From positions 1-9,156 of the forward strand of contig JAURXC010000336.1 of the NCBI GenBank assembly GCA_030654645.1: a DNA stretch of 9,156 nt, in the 5' to 3' direction. Each line of letters starts with the position of its first letter. Positions within the stretch are counted from its first letter, which is position 1. The translations under genes were made by a program, and so were the position numbers. The stretch comes from Deltaproteobacteria bacterium (GTDB lineage: Bacteria > Desulfobacterota > Desulfuromonadia > Geobacterales > Pseudopelobacteraceae). This document shows, piece after piece, positions 1 through 5,784 of the stretch. Under the pieces are notes generated by a model. That model was not told the origin of the DNA. It was given only the letters and a program-made list of their open reading frames with translations, and searched no databases.

Positions 1-179
1 GCCAATGGGTGGGAACTGTCGCTGAAACGCTCCAGGTCGCGCTTGAAATTCTCGCATTCGCTGCATTTTTCCAGGATACGCCGACGTTTTGAGGTGAGCA
101 GATCCTCGTCACCCTCATGGATGTTGGGGCAATCCCCCATCTTGATAACGTCCCTGTCCCAACAGCACTCCCAATCCAC
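1..179 (-). CDS. N-terminus of a cysteine-containing protein, cut at the left edge; possible signalling protein
   Basis: An open frame of 59 codons runs from a GTG at 179 to the left edge without a stop. I chose the GTG because a GAGG at 186-189 sits 6 bases before it and a strong promoter lies just upstream (210-237). An in-frame ATG at 140 is the alternative, but it has no clear ribosome site and would remove the conserved-looking start, VDWECCWDRD. Cysteines fall at residues 5, 6, 17, 39 and 42, the last two as CSEC, followed by a charged, probably helical stretch (NFKRDLERF). There is no signal peptide or membrane segment in the visible part. The spacing CC...GDCP...CxxC suggests metal or redox binding, which is inference. 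From memory, similar N-termini precede GAF or kinase modules in Geobacter proteins; I hold this weakly. The function cannot be named from this fragment. Confidence 0.6.
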   Translation of the reverse strand, partial: MDWECCWDRDVIKMGDCPNIHEGDEDLLTSKRRRILEKCSECENFKRDLERFSDSSHPL

Positions 180-209
180 GCCGAACCTCGCCAGATGTAG
201 TAGTCTTGA

Positions 210-237
210 ATTATAACAGTCAAATAGCCATATGCAA
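210..237 (-). promoter_or_regulatory. Candidate sigma-70 promoter for the left-edge gene
   Basis: On the minus strand, TTGCAT (232-237) and TATAAT (210-215) are separated by 16 bases. The -10 box is a perfect consensus match and the -35 box matches at 4 of 6 positions. Transcription would begin near 203 and give a leader of about 24 bases before the GTG at 179. The promoter lies between the REP-like repeat behind cysS and the truncated gene, so that gene is probably transcribed independently of cysS. Confidence 0.55.
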
Positions 238-259
238 CCGGACCATTTACGCACCCGCC

Positions 260-325
260 CTTCGGCTCCGCTCAGGGAACGGGGAGACCGGTGGCTGAGC
301 GGAGCTGAAGCCAGCGGAGTCGAAG
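260..325. repeat. REP-like inverted repeat directly behind cysS
   Basis: The left arm CTTCGGCTCCGCTCAG (260-275) and right arm CTGAGCGGAGCTGAAG (295-310) are reverse complements over 16 bases with one mismatch, which is a G-T wobble in plus-strand RNA. They enclose a 19-base loop. A second, partial copy of the right arm, AGCGGAGTCGAAG (313-325), follows at once and could pair with the left arm instead. The element ends 2 bases from the cysS stop codon. From memory, CTGAGCGGAG-CGAAG palindromes are scattered between genes in many environmental bacteria and resemble REP elements. It may protect or end the cysS transcript. No T-tract follows on either strand, so it is not a standard intrinsic terminator. 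Confidence 0.7.
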
Positions 326-327
326 AG

Positions 328-1809
328 CTATTTCACATTCCAGGTAGTCCCCTGCGCGGAATCCAGCAGCTGAATCCCCTTGTCCAGCAGCAGATCTCGA
401 ATTTCGTCGCCACGCTTGAAATTTTTAGCGGCGCGCGCTTCGGCGCGTTCAACGATCAGGCGCTCGATGTCATCCGGAGTGATGTCGATCTGGCCGGCTT
501 TGGCGCTTTTAATTCCTTCAAGCCATAGCGACGGTTTTGTTGAGAACAACCCCAACACCGCGCCGGCTTCATCAAACAGGTGCCGGACACGGGCGATCAG
601 TGAAATAGCCACCGCCGAAGGTTCTTTCGTTTCGGCCAGAAACCGGTTGCTGGCCCGCACCGTCTCAAACAGCACTCCCAAGGCCTGGGCGGTGTTGAAA
701 TCATCGTCCATCGCCTCGACGAAACGGGGGGTAAACTGTTCCACCTTTTCCTGCAGTTCCAGTCCGATCGGGGAGAGGCTTTCCACGGCAGGGAGTTCGG
801 ACGAGGTCGGGAGTCTGTTCAAAGCTTCGTCGATTACCGCCAGACAGGAGTAAATCCGCTCCAGGCCGGTTCGTGCTTCATCCAGGTTCTGGTCGGAAAA
901 ATCGATCGGAGAACGGTAATGGGCCGACAGGATGAAGAAGCGCAAAGTTTCCGGATCGAATTTGTCCAACACCTCGCGGATCGTGAAAAAATTGCCCAGC
1001 GACTTGCTCATCTTCTCCGAGTTGATATTGACGAAACCGTTGTGCAGCCAGTAGCGCACAAAGCGGCAGCCGTTGGCCGCTTCCGACTGGGCGATTTCAT
1101 TTTCATGGTGCGGGAAGATCAGGTCCTTGCCGCCGCCATGGAAATCAAAGGTCTTTCCCAGAAACTCCATGCTCATGGCGGAACACTCGATATGCCAGCC
1201 GGGGCGTCCCTCTCCCCAGGGGGACTCCCACCAGGGCTCGCCCGGTTTGGATCCCTTCCAGAGCGCGAAATCCATCGGGTTGCGCTTCTTGTCGCCCACC
1301 TCGACCCTGGCGCCGGCCTGCATCTCTTCCAGGTTGCGCCCGGATAGTTTGAGATATTCGGGGAAGGTTTCAACGGCAAAGTAAACGTCGCCATCGGAGG
1401 CATAGGCGTGCCCCTTGGCTACAAGCGCTTCAATAATCGCGATTATGCCGCCGATATGGTCGGTGGCCTTCGGTTCCACGGTCGGTTTTGCCAAACCCAG
1501 TCGCGCCATGTCCTCGTCAAAAGCCCGGATGTAGCGATCGGCAATGGTGCGGTAATCACACCCCTCCTGGTTGGCACGGTTGATGATCTTGTCGTCGATG
1601 TCGGTATAGTTGCGGACATAGGTCACATCGTAGCCGGCATATTTCAGGTAGCGGAAGATGATGTCAAAAACCACGTTGGCGCGGGCGTGACCTATGTGGC
1701 AATAATCGTAGACCGTTACCCCGCAGACGTACATGCCGGCCTTGCCGGGCAACAGCGGGACAAAGATCTCCTTTTCACCGGAGAGGGTATTGTAGACACG
1801 TAATGGCAT
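328..1809 (-). CDS. cysS: Cysteinyl-tRNA synthetase
   Basis: This cytoplasmic class Ia enzyme charges tRNA-Cys with cysteine using ATP. The 493-residue length is slightly above the usual bacterial size of about 460. The HIGH motif is at residues 38-41 (CHIGHAR) and KMSKS at 266-270. The four zinc ligands expected from the E. coli enzyme are present at C29, C209 (WHIECSAMS), H234 and E238 (HHENE). The N-terminal two thirds is the Rossmann catalytic domain with its connective insertion. The C-terminal part carries the DALR-type helical bundle, and the end (GIQLLDSAQGTTW) is typical of the family. The ATG at 1809 has GGGAG 8 bases upstream (1818-1822), and a promoter lies further up at 1839-1867, so the gene is probably expressed separately from the phosphatase gene before it. 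All key residues are intact. Identification is certain. Confidence 0.98.
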   Translation of the reverse strand: MPLRVYNTLSGEKEIFVPLLPGKAGMYVCGVTVYDYCHIGHARANVVFDIIFRYLKYAGYDVTYVRNYTDIDDKIINRANQEGCDYRTIADRYIRAFDEDMARLGLAKPTVEPKATDHIGGIIAIIEALVAKGHAYASDGDVYFAVETFPEYLKLSGRNLEEMQAGARVEVGDKKRNPMDFALWKGSKPGEPWWESPWGEGRPGWHIECSAMSMEFLGKTFDFHGGGKDLIFPHHENEIAQSEAANGCRFVRYWLHNGFVNINSEKMSKSLGNFFTIREVLDKFDPETLRFFILSAHYRSPIDFSDQNLDEARTGLERIYSCLAVIDEALNRLPTSSELPAVESLSPIGLELQEKVEQFTPRFVEAMDDDFNTAQALGVLFETVRASNRFLAETKEPSAVAISLIARVRHLFDEAGAVLGLFSTKPSLWLEGIKSAKAGQIDITPDDIERLIVERAEARAAKNFKRGDEIRDLLLDKGIQLLDSAQGTTWNVK

Positions 1810-1838
1810 GAATCAGGCTCCCATCATAAAATTGATGC

Positions 1839-1867
1839 ATTATGCCTGCTTGCGCCCGGTATGGCAA
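1839..1867 (-). promoter_or_regulatory. Candidate sigma-70 promoter of cysS
   Basis: Minus-strand TTGCCA (1862-1867) and CATAAT (1839-1844) are 17 bases apart, and each matches consensus at 5 of 6 positions. The expected start site near 1832 gives a leader of about 23 bases containing the GGGAG ribosome site. The promoter lies in the 93-base gap after the PAP2 gene, where no terminator hairpin is visible, so some read-through from the upstream unit remains possible. Confidence 0.6.
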
Positions 1868-1902
1868 GTGGGGAAATGATGGAAGAAGCTGGTGATAACC
1901 TA

Positions 1903-2724
1903 TTAAAAACGGCCGGTCAGGGCCAGGCCGCCACCGCCGTCCAGCGCGGTCGGAACAACCGCGTAGGAACGGAAGCTGTCATGCCGGCCGACAGCCACCC
2001 GCCCGGCCAGCTCGCCGATAGCCGCCGCCAGCAGCACATCGCTGGCCCAGTGTTTGTTCTGATGCATGCGTGAAATACCGACAAAGGCCGCGGCGCAGTA
2101 GGATGCAGCCGCAACCGGCAGGCTTTCGGAGGTATGGGCGATGACCGAGGCAACGGCAAAGGAGCTGGCGGTATGCATCGAGGGAAAGCTGTCATAGTTT
2201 GATCTGAAACCGAAAGGGCGGAAATCCCCCTTGCCGTTGGTGGCCAGCGGCCGGCCGCGACCGGTGGCCTCCTTTAAAATCAGCGTAGCTCCGTCAGCCA
2301 GGATCAACGCCTCGCCCAGTATCTCCCCGGCCTCCTTCAGGCGCGGAGAATCAGACAGAATGCCGCCGCCATAGAGCAATGCGGCCGCACCCAGATGCAG
2401 GTAGGGATCACCGATAATGGCGCCGGCATCGGCGGCCCGGTCGCTTCCGTCGGAGCGGTTGCGCTGCATCATATCCCTGATTTCACCGTCAAAGGCATAG
2501 GTCGCCCCCACCGCTCCGGCCACGCCAAGAGTCAGCAGCAAATTACCGTTATCAGGCTGAAAGGGGGTCGTGACAAAATCTTTTGATTCATCCAGCAGTC
2601 GCGCCCCGGTTTTGGCAGCCTCATCCACGATCGAAAACCGCGCTGCTTCCCCGGCAAAGGCCTCAACAGAACAAACTACCGACATCCAGCAGGCCAGCAG
2701 TAAAAATAACCGACGCATTTTCAT
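1903..2724 (-). CDS. Exported PAP2-family phosphatase
   Basis: This is a type 2 phosphatidic acid phosphatase (PAP2/PgpB superfamily), likely acting in the periplasm or at the envelope on lipid phosphates or diphosphates. All three catalytic motifs are intact: K151-x6-R158-P159 (KEATGRGRP), PSMHT with H184, and S218-R219-x5-H225-x3-D229. With the start at 2724 the product has 273 residues and a clear signal peptide (MKMRR, hydrophobic core, cleavage likely after AFA at 22-24). I prefer this ATG because it overlaps the stop of the VanZ gene as ATGA, which suggests translational coupling; an in-frame start at 2763 would put 13 extra residues before the signal peptide. The C-terminus (GGGGLALTGRF) ends in an aromatic residue with an alternating pattern, like the last strand of some outer-membrane proteins. 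The substrate is unknown; undecaprenyl diphosphate, phosphatidylglycerophosphate or lipid A are possibilities. Confidence 0.9.
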   Translation of the reverse strand: MKMRRLFLLLACWMSVVCSVEAFAGEAARFSIVDEAAKTGARLLDESKDFVTTPFQPDNGNLLLTLGVAGAVGATYAFDGEIRDMMQRNRSDGSDRAADAGAIIGDPYLHLGAAALLYGGGILSDSPRLKEAGEILGEALILADGATLILKEATGRGRPLATNGKGDFRPFGFRSNYDSFPSMHTASSFAVASVIAHTSESLPVAAASYCAAAFVGISRMHQNKHWASDVLLAAAIGELAGRVAVGRHDSFRSYAVVPTALDGGGGLALTGRF

Positions 2725-3095
2725 GATTGATCCCGCTTTCGTTGAATAAAAAAAATCAGGCACCAGACAAACCCGGCGCCGATCAGGTCAGCCAGCAGGT
2801 CGCCCCACTCCGCACTGCGGGTTGTTGTAAAGATCGCCTGGAAAAGTTCGATCAGCCCCCCCAGGAGAATGCCGTACAAAAAGGCTGTCTGTACTGCCCA
2901 TCGGTAAGGCTTGAGGGCAAGAAAGGCAACAAAAGTTACGGCGGCAATCGCGGCGGCATGATTCAGCTTGTCCCAGTCCAGGCCGACCGCGGGAACCGTA
3001 TCAGCCGGTATCAGTGACAGCCAGAGCACCAAAACAGTAAGGCCGGCACACAGGGCCGGCCAGACGATGGAAGAGTTCAATAATTCAGGTTTCAA
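2721..3095 (-). CDS. VanZ-like small membrane protein
   Basis: This is a small integral membrane protein of the VanZ family, named for teicoplanin-resistance VanZ, whose biochemical role is still unclear. Family marks are visible: a first hydrophobic segment (about 12-30) with LSLIPAD, then DKLNHA (42-47) leading into a second segment, a third containing LIELFQ (81-86), the TTRSAEWGDLLADLIG stretch (91-106), and a last segment (104-118) before a basic tail. The length is about 124 residues. No ATG or GTG fits the start. The frame stays open far into pit in another frame, so I place the start at the TTG at 3095, 23 bases after the pit stop; a TTG at 3080 is possible. Neither has a good ribosome site. 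The stop overlaps the start of the PAP2 gene (ATGA). Family assignment is firm; the exact start is not. Confidence 0.8.
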   Translation of the reverse strand: MKPELLNSSIVWPALCAGLTVLVLWLSLIPADTVPAVGLDWDKLNHAAAIAAVTFVAFLALKPYRWAVQTAFLYGILLGGLIELFQAIFTTTRSAEWGDLLADLIGAGFVWCLIFFIQRKRDQS

Positions 3096-3118
3096 AACAT
3101 TTGACCGGGGCGGCTTGT

Positions 3119-4120
3119 TTACTTGCCCAGAAGCGGGCTCAAGATCTGGTAGGTCAGGTAGGCCGCCAGCGCCGAGGCCGGAATGGTAAGAACCCAGGCG
3201 ATCAGAATGCGTTTGGCCACATTCCAGTTGACCGCATTGAGCCGTTTGGAAAGACCCACACCCAGGATGGTGGAGGTAATCACATGGGTGGTGCTGGTCG
3301 GCATGCCGAAGGCCGAGGCCCCCAGGATGACGCCGGCCGATGCGGTCTCGACGCAAAAACCGTGTACCGGCTGAAGCTTGACAAAATCGCTGCCGACAGT
3401 CTTGATGATGCGCCAGCCACCGGCTGCCGTTCCAAATGCCATGGCGGTGGCGCAGGCCACCATCACTTCCCAGGGCACGGCAAAGGTTTTCAATGTGCCG
3501 TAACTGACCAACGCCAGCGTGATGACGCCCATCGACTTCTGCGCATCCGCGGTGCCATGGGAAAAGGCCATCAGGGCCGCCGATACAACCTGCAAACGTC
3601 GAAAATTTTTGTTGAGTCCGCTGGGTGCCTTGTTACGGAAGACCCAGTAAATCAGCACCATGAATACGAAACCTATGGCCGTTCCCAGAACCGGTGAGAG
3701 GACCAATGCCAAGACTATCTTATTGAGTCCGGCCCATTTGATGGCGTTGAGACCGGCATGGGCGAAGACCGCCCCGATTATGCCGCCGATGATGGCGTGG
3801 GAGGAAGAAGAGGGCAGGCCGTAGTACCAGGTGATCAGGTCCCAGACAATTGCGCCGATAATCCCGGCCAGCACCACCATCTGGGTTATGTTGGCGCCAT
3901 CCACGATGCCCTTGCCGATCGTGGCGGCCACCTTGGTCGAGATCATCGCTCCGGCAAAGTTGAGCGTGGCAGCCATGACGATGGCGGCCCTGACCGAGAG
4001 CGCCCGGGTCGAAACACAGGTTGCAATGGCATTGGCGGTATCGTGAAATCCGTTGATGTAATCGAAAACCAGCGCCGCCAGGATCACCAGGCAGAGCATG
4101 ATAAAAGCCGCATCAAGCAT
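3119..4120 (-). CDS. pit: Low-affinity inorganic phosphate transporter, Pit family
   Basis: This inner-membrane carrier takes up inorganic phosphate, usually as a metal-phosphate complex driven by protons. The 333 residues form the compact bacterial type, well below the roughly 500 of E. coli PitA. The inverted internal duplication of the family is plain: GFHDTANAIAT (24-34) is matched by SHGTADAQKSMG (187-198), and GLPSSSSHAI (101-110) by GMPTSTTHVI (272-281). These repeated motifs hold the conserved Asp/Asn and Ser/Thr residues of the substrate site. Many hydrophobic segments of about 20 residues span the protein. The ATG at 4120 lies inside the end of the DUF47 gene (8-base overlap), so translation is probably coupled. 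The transporter-plus-DUF47 pair is a widespread bacterial arrangement. Confidence 0.95.
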   Translation of the reverse strand: MLDAAFIMLCLVILAALVFDYINGFHDTANAIATCVSTRALSVRAAIVMAATLNFAGAMISTKVAATIGKGIVDGANITQMVVLAGIIGAIVWDLITWYYGLPSSSSHAIIGGIIGAVFAHAGLNAIKWAGLNKIVLALVLSPVLGTAIGFVFMVLIYWVFRNKAPSGLNKNFRRLQVVSAALMAFSHGTADAQKSMGVITLALVSYGTLKTFAVPWEVMVACATAMAFGTAAGGWRIIKTVGSDFVKLQPVHGFCVETASAGVILGASAFGMPTSTTHVITSTILGVGLSKRLNAVNWNVAKRILIAWVLTIPASALAAYLTYQILSPLLGK

Positions 4121-4733
4121 TTTTTACCACCACGCTCTCTAGAATATTGGCCGCGTCCTCGCACTTGTCGGTGGCCCTTTCAAGCGTCTCGTAGATCTCC
4201 TTCCATTTGATCAGCTGGATCGGATCCTTCTCCTCGTCAAAGAGGCGGCTGATCGCTTCACGCGAGACGCGATCGGCTTCATTCTCCAACGCATTGATCT
4301 CGACGCAGGCCGCGAAGATCTGTTCGTTGGTTTTCTTGCCCAGCATCGCAACCGCCTTGTCAACCGCATAACAGCACTGCAGAATTATGAAGCCGAGTGA
4401 TTTGGCTTCGGGGGGAATGCTGTCAACATTGTACATGATCACCCGCTGAGATGAAGCGTCGATCAGATCAAGAATATCATCCAGCTTGGAGGCCAGGGCA
4501 TAGATGTCCTCGCGATCCAGCGGGGTTACAAAGGTCTTGTTCAGCATCTGGATGATGTCGTGGGTAATCGAGTCCCCCTTGTGCTCCACATCCTTGATCT
4601 TGCGCTGGCTTTCATTCGGATTGTCGAAATTGTCGAGCATGTCCTTGAGCAGCTTGGCGCCGTCGATGATATTCTCGGTCATATCCTTGAACAGTTTGAA
4701 GAATTTTTCTTCCTTGGGAATCAATCCGAACAT
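4113..4733 (-). CDS. DUF47/PhoU-like phosphate transport accessory protein
   Basis: This is a cytoplasmic all-helical protein of the DUF47 (PhoU-like, Pit accessory) family with the usual length of 206 residues. PhoU-style metal-binding helix motifs are visible: VEHKGDSITHDI (49-60), TPLDREDIYAL (70-80) followed by KLDDILDLID (83-92), ALENEADRVSREA (148-160) and a final ERATDKCEDAANILESV (185-201). Such proteins bind metal clusters through repeated E/D-x3-D patterns and are thought to regulate the Pit carrier beside them. The ATG at 4733 has GGAGG 8 bases upstream (4742-4746). An ATG at 4740 is out of frame. This is the first gene of the leftward unit DUF47-pit-vanZ-PAP2. Its role as a Pit regulator is inferred from family and neighbourhood. 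Confidence 0.93.
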   Translation of the reverse strand: MFGLIPKEEKFFKLFKDMTENIIDGAKLLKDMLDNFDNPNESQRKIKDVEHKGDSITHDIIQMLNKTFVTPLDREDIYALASKLDDILDLIDASSQRVIMYNVDSIPPEAKSLGFIILQCCYAVDKAVAMLGKKTNEQIFAACVEINALENEADRVSREAISRLFDEEKDPIQLIKWKEIYETLERATDKCEDAANILESVVVKNA

Positions 4734-4782
4734 TGTACATGCCTCCAGATGGCTTTTTTATCGGTGAAATGAAAACCTGTCA

Positions 4783-4811
4783 TTAATAGCATAATTTTTT
4801 GTGGCTGCCCA
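4783..4811 (-). promoter_or_regulatory. Weak candidate promoter of the DUF47-pit unit
   Basis: Minus-strand TGGGCA (4806-4811) and TATTAA (4783-4788) are 17 bases apart, each matching consensus at 4 of 6 positions. A weak promoter would suit an activator-dependent gene. The GTAAC direct repeat (4820-4835) lies 8 bases upstream of the -35 box. Other placements in this AT-rich stretch are possible, for example TATGCT as the -10 box. Confidence 0.28.
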
Positions 4812-4819
4812 CATTAAAT

Positions 4820-4835
4820 GTAACCCGTTCGTAAC
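4820..4835. promoter_or_regulatory. GTAAC direct repeat, 11-base period, possible regulator site
   Basis: GTAAC occurs at 4820-4824 and again at 4831-4835, exactly 11 bases apart. On the minus strand this reads GTTAC-N6-GTTAC and lies upstream of the phosphate unit. Eleven-base direct repeats are typical of PhoB-type response regulators, although the half-site differs from the E. coli Pho-box CTGTCA. A single CTGTCAT half-site is present at 4778-4784. Assignment to PhoB is speculative. Confidence 0.25.
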
Positions 4836-4845
4836 AAGCCGGAAT

Positions 4846-4863
4846 CCGTGCAGCTCTGCACGG
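4846..4863. promoter_or_regulatory. Perfect 8-2-8 dyad, operator candidate
   Basis: CCGTGCAG (4846-4853) and CTGCACGG (4856-4863) are exact reverse complements around a CT centre. The dyad ends at the base before the candidate -35 box of uppP (4864) and lies between the two divergent promoters. This is a usual position for a dimeric regulator. No T-tract follows, so a terminator is unlikely. The binding protein is unknown. Confidence 0.45.
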
Positions 4864-4892
4864 TTGCCTTTACATTAATCTTGCGGTATTCT
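4864..4892 (+). promoter_or_regulatory. Candidate sigma-70 promoter of uppP-radC
   Basis: TTGCCT (4864-4869) and TATTCT (4887-4892) are 17 bases apart, each matching consensus at 4 of 6 positions. The start site would be near 4899, leaving a leader of about 23 bases that contains the AAAGGA ribosome site (4909-4914), 7 bases before the ATG. The perfect dyad directly upstream could regulate it. Confidence 0.42.
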
Positions 4893-4921
4893 TCCCGCTC
4901 CCAACCAGAAAGGAATCATTC

Positions 4922-5743
4922 ATGAATCTTCTTCACGCCCTGATTCTCGGCGCCCTGCAGGGCTTCACAGAGGTGCTTCCGATCAGCAGCTCCGCCCACC
5001 TGATATTGGTGCCGTGGCTGATGCAATGGCCCGAATCGGGGCTTACCTTCGATGTTGCCCTGCACTTGGGAACCTTCATTGCGCTGACGGTTTATTTCCG
5101 CCGTGACATCATCGAGATGATCTTCAACACCTTCGACGCAATCTCCAGCCGTTCGCTGGATACGCCGGCCAAACGGCTCCCCTTTCTGATCGTGGCGGCC
5201 ACGGTCCCGGCCGCGGTGGTCGGCAAACTCTTCGAAGATCAGGTCGAAGCTGTTTTCCGTTCCAACCAGTTGCTGATCGTATCGTTCATGATCGTATTCG
5301 GACTCCTGCTGGGCCTGGTCGATATGCTTGGCCGCAAACGACGCGTTCTGGAAGAGATCAACACCGGCAATGCGCTGTTGATCGGCCTGATGCAATGCCT
5401 GGCGCTGATTCCGGGAGTGTCCCGTTCGGGCATTACGATCACGGCCGGTCTGATGCTGGGCTTCAGCCGGGAAACCGCCGCACGCTTCTCCTTCCTGATA
5501 TCATTGCCAATCGTGGCCGGCGCGGCTCTGCTTAAAACAGTCGAGATCTACAAACACGGCATACCCTCCGGCGAAGGCGCTCCGATGCTGATCGGCATTG
5601 CCGCCTCCGCGGTCACCGGCTATATCAGCGTCGCTTTCCTGCTCCGTTTCGTGCAGAAGCAGAGCCTGGCTCCATTCGTCTGGTACCGCGTGATTGTCGG
5701 CGGCGGGCTGATTATCGCCATATTGTCGGGATTCAAGCCTTAA
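4922..5743 (+). CDS. uppP: Undecaprenyl-diphosphatase (UppP/BacA)
   Basis: This inner-membrane enzyme removes one phosphate from undecaprenyl diphosphate, recycling the lipid carrier for peptidoglycan and other envelope polymers and giving bacitracin tolerance when abundant. The 273-residue length is normal. Both family signatures are intact: LQGFTEVLPISSSAHLIL (12-29), with E17, the serine cluster and H26, and PGVSRSG (164-170) with R168, followed by SRETAARFSFL (182-192). Hydrophobic segments cover about 86-102, 116-134, 150-165, 188-206, 222-242 and 255-270. The ATG at 4922 has AAAGGA 7 bases upstream. The gene heads a short rightward unit with radC and diverges from the phosphate uptake genes. 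The phosphate it releases lies outside the cytoplasm, which may be why these genes are neighbours (inference). Confidence 0.97.
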   Translation: MNLLHALILGALQGFTEVLPISSSAHLILVPWLMQWPESGLTFDVALHLGTFIALTVYFRRDIIEMIFNTFDAISSRSLDTPAKRLPFLIVAATVPAAVVGKLFEDQVEAVFRSNQLLIVSFMIVFGLLLGLVDMLGRKRRVLEEINTGNALLIGLMQCLALIPGVSRSGITITAGLMLGFSRETAARFSFLISLPIVAGAALLKTVEIYKHGIPSGEGAPMLIGIAASAVTGYISVAFLLRFVQKQSLAPFVWYRVIVGGGLIIAILSGFKP

Positions 5744-5784
5744 AACCTCGCCCTTGCCAACAAAGGGAAATAAGGGGGAATTTG

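Noticed and set aside
232..528. A plus-strand frame of 98 codons starting at 232.
   Set aside because: It runs through the promoter and palindrome and then antisense to cysS; no ribosome site or domain supports it.
3096..3356. An upstream extension of the VanZ frame to an ATG at 3356.
   Set aside because: The extra residues are His/Gly/Arg-rich, have no VanZ similarity, and lie entirely inside pit in another frame.
3101..3697. A 198-codon plus-strand frame opposite pit.
   Set aside because: It is antisense to a transporter with intact family motifs and encodes a low-complexity, Gly/Arg/His/Asp-rich sequence typical of a shadow frame.
4846..4863. The dyad in the divergent region as an intrinsic terminator.
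   Set aside because: It lies between divergent gene starts and has no T-tract on either strand, so an operator is more likely.
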